Of a stretch of 64,000 nt of DNA, positions 8,401 to 17,315 are shown piece by piece (position 1 is the first letter of the stretch; each line of letters opens with the position of its first letter). The stretch covers positions 62,001-126,000 of the forward strand of contig NZ_CP073720.1 of NCBI RefSeq assembly GCF_025137375.1. The letters are read 5' to 3'. The position numbers and the translations under genes were made by a program. The notes below the pieces were generated by a model. The model worked only from the letters and a program-made list of their open reading frames with translations, was not told the DNA's origin and searched no databases. Source of the DNA: Dactylosporangium fulvum (lineage in GTDB: Bacteria; Actinomycetota; Actinomycetes; Mycobacteriales; Micromonosporaceae).

Positions 8401-8478
8401 CAGGACCGGTCGCCAGGACCGGTCGCCAGGACCGGTCGCCAGGACCGGTCGCCAGGACCGGTCGCCAGGACCGGTCGC
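8401..8478. repeat. 13-bp tandem repeat
   Basis: CAGGACCGGTCGC occurs six times head to tail, flanked by diverged units on both sides (CGGGGCCGGTCGC on the left). Confidence 0.9.
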
Positions 8479-8505
8479 CGGGGCCGGCTCCGCTGCCGTG
8501 CTCGT

Positions 8506-8526
8506 GATCGCGAATGTATCGCGATC
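8506..8526. repeat. GATC-ended palindrome, perfect arms
   Basis: GATCGCGA, five bases, TCGCGATC, then ATGG. It is nearly identical to the copy at 7772. Confidence 0.75.
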
Positions 8527-8859
8527 ATGGCCGTCACCGGCCGGAATCCGTGGAGGCTGACCTCCGCGATCACGAAACCTGACCGGCGACCGGCCCGGCG
8601 GGGCGCCGACCGTGGTGGAGTTCGGCGACCCGGCAGGGTGCCGACGTGGGGTGTGGCGGGTCTGGCCGGCCTGGTGGTGTGGAGTTCGGCGGCCAAGCGA
8701 ACCGGAACCGCCCATGGATCAATGATCGCTGGGCGGTGTCCACCTACGCCCGTTCGCCGGTTTGTGGCGCCTGACAAACCGGGTATTCAGGGAGTGTCTC
8801 GGCGCCGCAACTGCAAGATTGACGATGGGTGGGTCCGGTTGGCGTCGGTGGACACCGCG

Positions 8860-9666
8860 CTAGACCGCGAAGGTCTTCAGCGGCTCCGTCGCCGGTGACG
8901 GCGGGGCCGCTCGCCACAGGCGCACCTTCTGGGCCGTGAGGCGGGCCAAGTAGTTCGGGTTGAGCAGGATGTAGCGCCGCCAGAGCCGCTTGGGCTCGAG
9001 GCCGAGCCGCCACAGCCACTCCAGTGCGTATTTCTGCATCCACGCCGGCGGGTTCTTCAGGCCGCCGGCGTGATAGTCGAACGCGGCGCCGACCGCGAGC
9101 ATGGGCGCATCAATGAGGTGCCGCATGCCGTAGACGAAGATCTCCTGGCGTGGGCAGCCCAGACCCACCATGACCACACGCGCGCCGGACTCCTTGATGC
9201 GCGCCGCGATCTGCTCGGGCTCACCCGGCTGGGCCGAACGGAACTTCGACGGCTCCATGCCGGCGATCTTCAGGCCCGGGAACCGCTGGGGCAGCTTTTC
9301 GGCCAGCTTGTCGAGCGTCTCCTGGGTCGAGCCGTACATGTAAACCGGCAGGCCTTCGTCGGCGCTCGCCTTGATCACCCGCAGCGTGAGCTCCGGACCG
9401 TAGACCCGGTCGGCGAGTCGCGCGCCGTGCAGCACGTTGAGCGCCCAGCGGACCGGCTGACCGTCGGGGGTCACCAGGTCGAACGCGTTGAGCCGCGCAC
9501 CGTGTGCCTTGTCCTGCACGCCGGTCATCACGCCGTGGACGGCGAGCGCGGTGACCGCGAGCGACCGACCTTCGCGGGCGGCGCTCATCACCTTGTCGAC
9601 GGCGCTGTCGTAGTCGACGGCGCTGACCTGGACGCCGAGGACGTTGCGCTTGCCCTGGTCGATCAC
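8860..9666 (-). CDS. WecG/TagA/CpsF family glycosyltransferase
   Basis: The 268-residue protein matches the WecG/TagA/CpsF family, which moves an N-acetylaminosugar or similar residue onto a lipid-linked acceptor at the membrane during surface polymer synthesis. Seen here: TPDGQPVRWALNVL, RVYGPELTLRVI, MYGSTQETLDKL, VGLGCPRQEIFV (the family's G-x-P-x-Q-E signature) and AVGAAFDYHAGG with PAWMQKYALEWLWRLGLEP. The C-terminus is extended and basic. The GTG start lies 4 bp after the epimerase stop, so the two genes form an operon. The sugar and acceptor are unknown. Confidence 0.88.
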   Translation of the reverse strand: MIDQGKRNVLGVQVSAVDYDSAVDKVMSAAREGRSLAVTALAVHGVMTGVQDKAHGARLNAFDLVTPDGQPVRWALNVLHGARLADRVYGPELTLRVIKASADEGLPVYMYGSTQETLDKLAEKLPQRFPGLKIAGMEPSKFRSAQPGEPEQIAARIKESGARVVMVGLGCPRQEIFVYGMRHLIDAPMLAVGAAFDYHAGGLKNPPAWMQKYALEWLWRLGLEPKRLWRRYILLNPNYLARLTAQKVRLWRAAPPSPATEPLKTFAV

Positions 9667-9670
9667 GGCG

Positions 9671-10744
9671 CTATGCCTCGGGAGTCCACTTGTCGACGTT
9701 GGCCTCGTAGATCTCCTGGCAGATCATCGGGATGTCGTAGACCTGCTTCCAGTCGGGGTAGTCCTGCTGGAAGCGTTCGTTGGAGCCGATCCACCACTGG
9801 TGGTCGCCGACCCGGTTGGCCTCGTGGTACTCGGTCCGCATCTCGTTGCCGGTGATCCGCTCGGCGAGCGCGAACACCTCCAGGTGCGAGGTGTTGGAGT
9901 GGCGGCCACCGCCGAGGTTGTAGATGGCGGCGCTGCGCGGCGCGCGGAAGAACGCCTCGAACGCGGCGACCACGTCGTGCGAGTGGATCGCGTCGCGGAC
10001 CATCTTGCCCTTGTAGCCGAAGATCTTGTACGTGCGGCGCTCCATCGCGCAGCGCATGACGTAACCGAGGAAGCCGTGCAGCTCGGTCGCCGAGTGGGCC
10101 GGTCCGGTCAGCGTGCCGCCGCGGAAGCAGGCGGTTCTCATGTCGAAGTAGCGGCCGTACTCCTGCACCATCACGTCCGCGGCGACCTTGGAGGCGCCGA
10201 AGACGGAGTGGAGGCACGCGTCGATCGACATGTCCTCCTTGATGCCGTTTTCGTACGGATGGCCGGGCTCGATCTCCCAGCGCGTCTCCAGCTCCTGCAG
10301 CGGCAGGCTGTTGGGCCGGTCGCCGTAGACCTTGTTGGTCGAGCAGTGGATGAACGGCGCCTCGATGCAGTGCTCACGCACGTTCTGCAGCAGGTTGAGC
10401 GTGCCGCCGGCGTTGACGTCGAAGTCGGTGAACGGGTCGCGGACCGCCCAGTCGTGGCTCGGCTGTGCCGCGGTGTGGATGACGACGGCGATGTCCTTGC
10501 CGTATCGCTTGAAGATCCCCGCCAGCGCGTCACGGTCGCGGATGTCGACGTCGTGGTGGGTGTAGGACTCGCCCAGGTCGCTGGTCAGCCGCACCACGTT
10601 CCACGCTGTCGAGGCCTCGGCCCCGAAGAACCGCTTACGCATGTCGTTGTCGATGCCGACGACATCGAGCCCGAGCGATGCAAAATGACGGACCGCTTCC
10701 GAGCCGATGAGGCCGGCCGAGCCGGTGACGAGTGCGACGCTCAC
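9671..10744 (-). CDS. NAD-dependent epimerase/dehydratase, CDP-paratose 2-epimerase-like
   Basis: The 357-residue protein is an extended short-chain dehydrogenase. It shows the Rossmann motif TGSAGLIG after [47 protein letters not shown] and [15 protein letters not shown]. The last two regions are typical of TyvE/CDP-paratose 2-epimerase-like proteins. It probably makes the activated sugar used with the glycosyltransferase 4 bp downstream. GTG 10744 is chosen because AGGGAG precedes it and the Rossmann strand begins directly after; the frame stays open to 10795. The exact sugar is inferred. Confidence 0.85.
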   Translation of the reverse strand: MSVALVTGSAGLIGSEAVRHFASLGLDVVGIDNDMRKRFFGAEASTAWNVVRLTSDLGESYTHHDVDIRDRDALAGIFKRYGKDIAVVIHTAAQPSHDWAVRDPFTDFDVNAGGTLNLLQNVREHCIEAPFIHCSTNKVYGDRPNSLPLQELETRWEIEPGHPYENGIKEDMSIDACLHSVFGASKVAADVMVQEYGRYFDMRTACFRGGTLTGPAHSATELHGFLGYVMRCAMERRTYKIFGYKGKMVRDAIHSHDVVAAFEAFFRAPRSAAIYNLGGGRHSNTSHLEVFALAERITGNEMRTEYHEANRVGDHQWWIGSNERFQQDYPDWKQVYDIPMICQEIYEANVDKWTPEA

Positions 10745-11265
10745 GACGAAAGAGCTCCCTGTGGTGTGCGGCGGTGTCGGACCGGTTCGGAGCATACCGT
10801 GATGTGCTGGTCCCCCCGATGCTCACAGGCTGCCCCCTTGAGCACGGCTCTCTGACCTGCCAGCCCCCATGTTCGCGGCATCCCGGCGCGGCGTAGATCG
10901 CCGAACGCTCCGTAACGACCTGACCCCAACTTTTTCCGCGCTCCGCGAACGCGGGCGCTGCTTGTCGCGGCCGTCAGGCCGCGGGCCCTTGCCACGACGG
11001 TGATGGCAGGGAGGGCCGCCAAGGCCCGACCGGTGTCTGACGGGAGCAACGGCCCGCAAGTTGCACAAACCGGAGCCATAAAAAAGAAGATCGGAAGGAA
11101 GGTATGAACCTATTCCGGGTCGGCATTATGACTGCCAGCAGGAGGACGGTATGCGGACGATCAACGGCGAGACGCGATTGGGGGTGGTGGGGCGAAGTGA
11201 GCGCGAGGAATCCACCGCTGAAACGGCAAGTGGCCCCGCCACGAAGCAAGGGCCACTCTCAGCGG
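10745..11265. other. Intergenic region of 520 bp, no gene seen
   Basis: It lies upstream of the epimerase operon and downstream of tRNA-Leu (both on the minus strand). Open frames here are low in recognisable content and lack good ribosome binding sites. It should contain the operon promoter, but no clear -35/-10 pair was picked out. Confidence 0.5.
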
Positions 11266-11348
11266 TGGGGAAGGAGGGAGTTGAACCCTCACGCCCTTTC
11301 GGGCACACGGACCTGAACCGTGCGCGTCTGCCATTCCGCCACTTCCCC
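11266..11348 (-). tRNA. tRNA-Leu(CAG)
   Basis: The 83-base gene has an acceptor stem GGGGAAG/CTTCCCC, an anticodon stem CACGG/CCGTG around loop TTCAGGT (anticodon CAG), a long variable arm GCCCGAAAGGGC as expected for leucine, and a T-arm with GGTTCAACTCC. A full CCA end is not encoded. In mycobacteria a tRNA-Leu also sits close to this kinase/cell-wall cluster. Confidence 0.95.
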
Positions 11349-11527
11349 CAGCGGTCGAAACCGCCTGGCGCGCCAAAGCATACCGTGTCCTCACTCGGCG
11401 AAATGACCGGGTAGGCACTAGGCTTCCCTGGGCGCCACGGAAGAGTAGCACGGGCCGACCGGTCAGCTTGCATACGGGCGTGCGACGTCCGGATACCATC
11501 ATGACCTCGGAACCCGAGGAGGAACCG

Positions 11528-12280
11528 GTGAGTGTGCTGCAGCGCTTCGAGAAGCGCCTTGAAGGCCTGGTCGAGGGGGCCTTCGCCAAGGTCTTCAAGG
11601 GGGTCGTCCACCCCGTGGAGATCCTCAACGCCATGCAACGGGAGGCGGAAGCCCACAAGGCGATTCTGGCCGGCGGACGCACGCTGGTGCCGAATCGCTA
11701 CGTCATCGATCTTTCGCCCTATGACCACAGCCGGCTGGCGCCCTATGCCGCCGCGCTTGCGCAGGAGCTCGCCCAGTCGCAGGCCGAGTTCATCGGTGAG
11801 CAGGGCTGGACGGTCTACGGCGACGTGATCGTCGAGATCGAGCGGGGGGATGGCCTCGACACCGGCATGTTCCGGGTCACGGCCGAGGTCTACACCGGTG
11901 GTGACGCCGCACCGCCGCCCGTCCCCGACCCGTATGGGGGATACAACCAGGGTGGCGGCTACGGCCCGCCCGGCATGGGCGGCCCGGGTGGCCCGGCTCG
12001 AAACGTTCGACTGGTGTCGGGCGACGGGCGCAGCTACCCTCTGTCGATCGGCTCGACCGTCATCGGCCGGGGCGATCAGGCCAACATGCGCCTGCCGGAC
12101 GTCGGCATCTCGCGTCGTCACGCGCGGCTCGACTTCGACGGTGCGCAGGTTGTGCTGACGGATCTCGGCTCCACCAACGGCACGATGGTCAACGGTCAAC
12201 GCGTCTCTGCGGTCGCGTTGAACCCAGGTGACATGATCCAGCTCGGCACGACCACGCTCACGTATCGCGTGGATGGTTGA
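11528..12280 (+). CDS. fhaA: FhaA-type protein: DUF3662 plus FHA domain
   Basis: The 250-residue protein has an N-terminal DUF3662 domain (1-115: VSVLQRFEKRLEGLVEGAFAK, HPVEILNAM), a Gly/Pro/Tyr-rich linker and a C-terminal FHA domain (about 165-248) with IGRGDQANMRLPD, SRRHARLDF and DLGSTNGTMVNG. FHA domains bind phosphothreonine. In mycobacteria FhaA binds the phosphorylated pseudokinase domain of MviN/MurJ and tempers peptidoglycan synthesis. GTG 11528 follows GAGGAGGAACCG; earlier in-frame starts lack a site. It opens the cluster running to pknB. Confidence 0.92.
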   Translation: MSVLQRFEKRLEGLVEGAFAKVFKGVVHPVEILNAMQREAEAHKAILAGGRTLVPNRYVIDLSPYDHSRLAPYAAALAQELAQSQAEFIGEQGWTVYGDVIVEIERGDGLDTGMFRVTAEVYTGGDAAPPPVPDPYGGYNQGGGYGPPGMGGPGGPARNVRLVSGDGRSYPLSIGSTVIGRGDQANMRLPDVGISRRHARLDFDGAQVVLTDLGSTNGTMVNGQRVSAVALNPGDMIQLGTTTLTYRVDG

Positions 12281-12332
12281 TCGTTCTGCATGCGTGGTCG
12301 ACGTTAGGCGGATCTGAATGAGCGCGTCGTAG

Positions 12333-12812
12333 ATGGAATTTGTCATTACGGTGGCCCGCTACGGGTTGCTCGTGCTGCTGTGGATCTTCGTGTTCACGGT
12401 GGTCGGGGTGATCCGGCGGGACTTGTTCGCGGGCTCGCGTTCGAGCCGAATCGTCGCCGCACCCCGGGGGGTTGGTGCGGTGACGGCTCCCGGCCGTCCG
12501 GCGAAGGTCAAGCGCGGTAAGGCCGCCCACCAGCTCTTTGTCACCGCCGGTGCGCTGGCGGGCACTCGCATCACCCTCGGCGAGGCGCCCATCACCATCG
12601 GCCGGGCCGAGGACTCGACCCTGGTGATCACCGACGACTACGCCTCGGCCAAGCACGCCCGACTCGTGCCTCGTGCCGGCCAGTGGTATCTCGAGGACCT
12701 CGGCTCCACCAACGGCACCTACCTCGACAAGACCAAGGTCAGCGCACCCACCCCCGTCCCCCTCGGCGTGCCGATTCGCATCGGCCGCACTTCACTCGAG
12801 TTACGGCCATGA
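12333..12812 (+). CDS. fhaB: FHA domain protein FhaB/FipA
   Basis: The product has 159 residues: one N-terminal membrane segment (about 6-27) and a C-terminal FHA domain (about 80-155; ITIGRAEDSTLVI, SAKHARL, EDLGSTNGTYLD). The mycobacterial homologue (FhaB/FipA) binds phosphorylated partners at the division site and is a substrate of the neighbouring kinases. Its stop codon overlaps the pstP start (ATGA), which indicates translational coupling. Confidence 0.92.
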   Translation: MEFVITVARYGLLVLLWIFVFTVVGVIRRDLFAGSRSSRIVAAPRGVGAVTAPGRPAKVKRGKAAHQLFVTAGALAGTRITLGEAPITIGRAEDSTLVITDDYASAKHARLVPRAGQWYLEDLGSTNGTYLDKTKVSAPTPVPLGVPIRIGRTSLELRP

Positions 12813-14245
12813 CCCTCACCTTGCGCTATGCGGCCCGCAGTGACCGCGGTCTGATTCGGAGTGGCAACCAGGACTCCGTCTACGCCGGACCACGGCTGCT
12901 CGCCGTTGCCGACGGCATGGGCGGCATGGCCGCCGGTGACGTCGCCAGCAACATCGTCATCGCCACCATGGCGCCTCTCGACGAGGACGTGCCGGGCAAC
13001 GCCATGATCGACACGCTGCGGAGCGCGGTCGATCTGGCGAACCAGCAGATCCGGGACGCCGTCGAAGAGAACCCGGCCATGGAGGGCATGGGCACGACCC
13101 TGACCGCCATGCTGTTCTCCGGCAGCAAGATGGGCATGGTTCACATCGGTGACTCGCGGGCATATCTCGTGCGCGACGGCGAGTTCAACCAGGTGACCAA
13201 GGACGACACCTACGTCCAGATGCTCGTCGACGAGGGTCGCATCAGCTTGGAGGAGGCCAACAGCCACCCCCAGCGGTCCCTGCTGACCCGTGCGCTCGAC
13301 GGACGTGACGCGGATCCCGAATATTCGGTCAGGCAGGTCAAAACGGGCGACCGCTATCTGCTCTGCAGCGACGGGCTGTCCGGCGTCGTGAGTGCCGAGA
13401 CCATCGAGGCGACCCTGCGGGAGTACGTCGACCCCAACCAGTGCGCCAGCCGGCTCGTCGAGCTGGCCCTGCGCGGTGGCGGGCCCGACAACATCACCGT
13501 GATCGTCGCCGACGTGACCGACGAGGACATCGTCGAGGAGCGGCCCATCGTGGGCGGTGCGGCCGCCCAGGACCGCGGCATGGCGACGTCGGCGGATCAG
13601 TCGATGTCCTCGGCCCGGGGCGCCGCCCTCGCCGCGCCCCGCCCGCCGGTGCCGGAGTCCGAAGAGGAGCAGCGCGCGGCCAACTCGGCGCAGGCTTCCC
13701 GGGACGACAGCGAGCGGTCGCGCCGCCACCCGGTGCGCACCGCGGTCCTGCTCGTCGTGCTGCTCGGGCTGCTCGGCGGCGGTTTGTGGTACGGCTGGAG
13801 CGTGACTCAGTCGCGGTACTACGTCGGCACGACCGACGACGGGACGGTGGCGATCTTCAAGGGCGTGCCCGGCAAGATCGCCTGGATCAAGCTGTCCGAG
13901 GTCTACGAGTCGAGCGAGCTGAAGGTCGACGACCTCACGCCGGCGGCGCAGGGCACGGTCAAGCAGGGCATCCAGGCCGACAACCTTCAGGAGGCCAAGA
14001 ACAAGCTGGCGGCGTTGCAGGACCCGAGCAACCCGTCGCGCAAGCAGGCCTGCCCGAGCATCGAGCCGTCCGCCGACGCCTCTTCCTCCGCCGCCGTGAT
14101 CGAGACCGCCAGCCCGGCAGCGTCGACCTCCGCCGGTGCGTCACCGAGCGCATCCGTGCCTGTGTCCGTGTCGCCGATGTCCGTGTCGCCGAGCACCGAG
14201 ACGTCCCCGACCATGTCGAACCCGACCCCCGCAGCCAGTTGCTGA
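12809..14245 (+). CDS. pstP: PP2C-family Ser/Thr phosphatase PstP
   Basis: The 478-residue protein has a PP2C catalytic domain (about 1-240) with the metal-binding signatures RSGNQDSVYAG, VADGMGGMAAGD, HIGDSRAYLV, LCSDGLSGVV and GGPDNITVIVAD. A linker, one membrane segment (about 311-331) and a Ser/Thr/Pro-rich outer tail follow. It reverses phosphorylation by PknA/PknB. ATG 12809 overlaps the fhaB stop; the frame is open upstream but the family begins here (MTLTLRYAARSDRG). Confidence 0.93.
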   Translation: MTLTLRYAARSDRGLIRSGNQDSVYAGPRLLAVADGMGGMAAGDVASNIVIATMAPLDEDVPGNAMIDTLRSAVDLANQQIRDAVEENPAMEGMGTTLTAMLFSGSKMGMVHIGDSRAYLVRDGEFNQVTKDDTYVQMLVDEGRISLEEANSHPQRSLLTRALDGRDADPEYSVRQVKTGDRYLLCSDGLSGVVSAETIEATLREYVDPNQCASRLVELALRGGGPDNITVIVADVTDEDIVEERPIVGGAAAQDRGMATSADQSMSSARGAALAAPRPPVPESEEEQRAANSAQASRDDSERSRRHPVRTAVLLVVLLGLLGGGLWYGWSVTQSRYYVGTTDDGTVAIFKGVPGKIAWIKLSEVYESSELKVDDLTPAAQGTVKQGIQADNLQEAKNKLAALQDPSNPSRKQACPSIEPSADASSSAAVIETASPAASTSAGASPSASVPVSVSPMSVSPSTETSPTMSNPTPAASC

Positions 14246-14270
14246 CCGCGAGGCCAAGAGGAAACGTGTC

Positions 14271-15782
14271 GTGACCGCCCCCGCCTACCCGGCCCCGTCG
14301 CCCTCCAACCCGGGCGACGGCTCGGCCGTGTCCGCGCCGGCCCGGCAGCGCACACGCCGCAACGTCGAGCTCGGACTGCTCCTGTTCGTCGCGGCCATCC
14401 TCATGGTCTACGCCGCCGTCGTCGAAGGCAACAGCGTCGGCAAGGTCACGCCCGACTTCTGGGTCCAGACCGCAATCCTTGCGGCCATCTTCGCGGTCGC
14501 GCACGTGGCGATCCGTTTCATCGCGCCGTACGCCGACCCGGTGATCCTGCCGGCCGTCGCGCTCATCAACGGGCTCGGCGTCGGTTTCCTGCGCCGTCTC
14601 GACCTCGGCAGGGAGAAGGCGGGGCTGCGCGCCGACCTGAGCGTCTTCGGCGGCGACGGTTTCCGCCAGCTCGGTTGGACCGCGGCGGCTGTCGTCGGCG
14701 CCGTCATCCTGATGATCATCGTGCGTGACCACCGCTCCCTGTCGCGGTATGCGTACACGCTGGGCCTCGCCGGCATCGTGCTGGTGCTGATCCCGGCCAT
14801 GCTGCCGTCCCGGTTCTCCTCGATCAACGGCGCCAAGCTGTGGATCAAGTTCCCGGGCTTCTCGATCCAGCCCGGTGAGTTCGCCAAGATCTGCCTGCTG
14901 GTGTTCTTCGCGTACTACCTGGTGCGCAAGCGCGAGGTGTTGTCGCTGGCGAGCAAGCGGTTCCTCGGGATCGACTTCCCCCGAGGCCGTGACCTCGGGC
15001 CGGTCGTCCTGGTGTGGCTGCTCTCGCTCATGGTCCTGATCTTCGAGAAGGACCTCGGCACCTCGCTCATGTACTTCGGCTTGTTCGTCGTGACGCTGTA
15101 CATCGCCACCGAGCGGGTCAGCTGGCTGATCATCGGTCTCGGCTTCTTCCTCGGCGGCGCCTTCCTCGCGTACTTCCTGGGCAAGACCGTCGGCGGTCCC
15201 TTCCTCAACTTCTCCGAGCGCGCCACCACCTGGCTCGACCCGTTCGCCGATGCGGACAACAAGGGCTACCAGTTGGTGCAGTCGCTGCTCGGCCTGGGCA
15301 CCGGCGGCCTCACCGGTGCCGGTCCCGGCGCCGGGCAGCCGACCAAGGTGCCCGAGGTCCGCACCGACTTCATCTTCTCCGGCCTCGGCGAGGAGATCGG
15401 GCTCTTCGGCCTGACCGCGCTCCTCGTCGTCTACCTGCTGCTCGTCGAGCGCGGCCTGCGCGCCGCGATCAACGTGCGCGACTCCTTCGGCAAGCTGTTC
15501 GCCGGTGGCCTCGCGTTCACGCTGGGGTTGCAGGTGTTCGTCATCGTGGGTGGCATCAGCCAGCTGATCCCGCTGACCGGGCAGACCACGCCGTTCCTCT
15601 CGGCGGGTGGCTCGTCACTGGTGGCCAACTGGCTGCTGATCGGTCTGCTGCTGCGCATCTCCGACGCGTCGCGTCGCCCGGCCGGTGGATCCCCGTCGAT
15701 CAACCTGGGCGGCGTGTCCACCGGCGGTGGTGGCGGCGCCCCGGTCCAGATCAAAGAACTGCCCACGGAGGTTGTGCGATGA
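14271..15782 (+). CDS. rodA: FtsW/RodA/SpoVE-family glycan polymerase RodA
   Basis: The 503-residue protein has ten or more membrane segments and SEDS-family signatures: INGAKLWIKFPGFSIQPGEFAKI, FEKDLGTSLMYFG, RTDFIFSGLGEEIG and GQTTPFLSAGGSSLVANW. SEDS proteins polymerise lipid II into glycan strands together with a class B PBP, here PbpA downstream. The chosen GTG 14271 has AGAGGA upstream. The stop overlaps the pbpA start (ATGA). Confidence 0.93.
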   Translation: MTAPAYPAPSPSNPGDGSAVSAPARQRTRRNVELGLLLFVAAILMVYAAVVEGNSVGKVTPDFWVQTAILAAIFAVAHVAIRFIAPYADPVILPAVALINGLGVGFLRRLDLGREKAGLRADLSVFGGDGFRQLGWTAAAVVGAVILMIIVRDHRSLSRYAYTLGLAGIVLVLIPAMLPSRFSSINGAKLWIKFPGFSIQPGEFAKICLLVFFAYYLVRKREVLSLASKRFLGIDFPRGRDLGPVVLVWLLSLMVLIFEKDLGTSLMYFGLFVVTLYIATERVSWLIIGLGFFLGGAFLAYFLGKTVGGPFLNFSERATTWLDPFADADNKGYQLVQSLLGLGTGGLTGAGPGAGQPTKVPEVRTDFIFSGLGEEIGLFGLTALLVVYLLLVERGLRAAINVRDSFGKLFAGGLAFTLGLQVFVIVGGISQLIPLTGQTTPFLSAGGSSLVANWLLIGLLLRISDASRRPAGGSPSINLGGVSTGGGGGAPVQIKELPTEVVR

Positions 15783-17299
15783 ACGCCCCGCTTCGCCGGG
15801 TCGGCGTCGTGGTGCTTGTGCTGTTCGCGATGCTGTTTGTCAACCTGAACTACCGCCAGGTGGTCAAGGCCGACGACTACCGGACCCACCCGCGCAACGG
15901 CCGGGTCCAGGCCAGCGAATACGAGCGCGCCCGCGGAAAGATCGTCAATGCTCAGGGCATCGCCGTGGCCGATGCCCAGGAGACCAGCGACTCGCTGAAG
16001 TTCCTGCGGACCTATCCGCTGAAGGACCAGTACGCGCACGTCATCGGATTCAAGCCGGTCAACCTCGGTGCGACCTCGCAGGAGAAGCTCAACAACGACT
16101 TCCTGACCGGCACCTCGGACAAGCAGGCGGCGGACCGCATCGCCGGCCTCTTCACCGGCAAGGAGCCGGCCGGTGGCAACGTGCTGCTGACGATCTCCAA
16201 GGCGGCGCAGGAAACGGCGTACACCCAGCTCGGCACCAACAAGAAGGGCGCCAAGGTCGGGGCAGTCGTGGCGCTCGATCCGGCGACGGGCGCGGTCCTC
16301 GCCGAGGTGTCGATGCCGAGCTTCGACCCCAACCTGCTCAGCACGCACGACACCAACGCCGCGTTCGCGAACTACAACAAGCTGGACAAAGACCCCACCA
16401 AGCCGATGCTCAACCGCGCGGTGTCGGAGGTCTACCCACCCGGTTCGACCTTCAAGGTCATTACTTCGGCGGCCGCACTCAGTGCGGACTCGTCGCTCAC
16501 GCCCGACTCGCTCGTGGACGGCGGCGAGTTCTACCAGCCGCCGCAGACCTCCACGTTCCGCATCAAGAACGCGCATGAGGGCATCTGCCCGGACAAAATC
16601 ACGCTCAAGCAGGCGCTCACCGTTTCGTGCAACACCGTGTACGCCCGGATGGGTGTCGAGCGGATCGGCGCCGACAAGCTCAAGTCGATGGCGCAGGCCT
16701 TCGGCTTCGAGTCGGAACCTCGATACATCGAGGACCAGGACCGCAACTACTGCGGCATCGTGGCCAGCCACACCGGCCCGATGACCGCGGGTTCCGACAA
16801 CCGCGTCGACCCGCCTGCCGTTGCTCAGTCGAGCATCGGACAGCGCGAGGTGAAGATGTCCCCGCTGCAAGGCGCCATGATTGCGGCGACGGTTGCCAAC
16901 GGCGGTCGAGAGATGCGGCCATACGTGGTGGACCGTCTGCAAAACGCCGACCTTTCCAACGCCGACCGGACCGAACCCAAGGAACTGGGCCGCCCGATCA
17001 GCCGCGACGTCGCCGTCAAGCTGCAGGACATGATGCTCAGCGTCGTCACCTCCCGGGACGGCACGGGCCGCAACGCCAACATCTCCGGCTTGCAGGTGGG
17101 TGGTAAGACCGGAACCGCGGAGAACGGTGAGGGGACGGAGGACCACGGCTGGTTCATCGGCTTCGCACTGAAAGACGGCAAGCCGATCATCTCGGTCGCG
17201 GTGTTCCTCGAGCACGCCGGCCAGGGTGGCAGCGGGGAGGCGGCTCGCATCGCCGGTCAGGTCATGAAGGCATACGCGGACGAAAAGGGCATCCGATAA
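15779..17299 (+). CDS. pbpA: Class B penicillin-binding protein PbpA
   Basis: The 506-residue protein has one N-terminal membrane anchor (about 9-25), a dimerisation region and a transpeptidase domain. The catalytic motifs are visible: S223-T-F-K226 (SxxK), S283-C-N285 (SxN) and K443-T-G445. It cross-links peptidoglycan at the cell surface with RodA and, in mycobacteria, is phosphorylated by PknB. ATG 15779 overlaps the rodA stop. The frame stays open far upstream through rodA in another frame; that extension is not coding. Confidence 0.94.
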   Translation: MNAPLRRVGVVVLVLFAMLFVNLNYRQVVKADDYRTHPRNGRVQASEYERARGKIVNAQGIAVADAQETSDSLKFLRTYPLKDQYAHVIGFKPVNLGATSQEKLNNDFLTGTSDKQAADRIAGLFTGKEPAGGNVLLTISKAAQETAYTQLGTNKKGAKVGAVVALDPATGAVLAEVSMPSFDPNLLSTHDTNAAFANYNKLDKDPTKPMLNRAVSEVYPPGSTFKVITSAAALSADSSLTPDSLVDGGEFYQPPQTSTFRIKNAHEGICPDKITLKQALTVSCNTVYARMGVERIGADKLKSMAQAFGFESEPRYIEDQDRNYCGIVASHTGPMTAGSDNRVDPPAVAQSSIGQREVKMSPLQGAMIAATVANGGREMRPYVVDRLQNADLSNADRTEPKELGRPISRDVAVKLQDMMLSVVTSRDGTGRNANISGLQVGGKTGTAENGEGTEDHGWFIGFALKDGKPIISVAVFLEHAGQGGSGEAARIAGQVMKAYADEKGIR

Positions 17300-17315
17300 C
17301 AATGAGGTGCGCGAC

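Larger units (their letters stand above)
7385..8859. other. Gene-free, repeat-rich tract of 1.5 kb
   Basis: No frame here has a ribosome binding site, a recognisable domain or codon use like the neighbours, although several frames are open because of GC richness. The tract instead holds a 228-bp imperfect palindrome, five short palindromes ending in GATC and two GC-rich tandem repeats, which are listed separately. It lies between the membrane protein's terminator and the end of the glycosyltransferase gene. Confidence 0.75.

Noticed and set aside
8110..8478. CRISPR array
   Set aside because: The repeats are contiguous 13- and 14-bp units with no spacers and no cas genes nearby.
7520..8560. 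Open frame of 346 codons across the repeat tract
   Set aside because: No ribosome binding site or domain; the sequence is made of translated tandem repeats and palindromes, and the composition is unlike the neighbours.
10741..11079. 112-codon minus-strand frame upstream of the epimerase
   Set aside because: No start signal; it overlaps the epimerase leader and has low-quality coding character.
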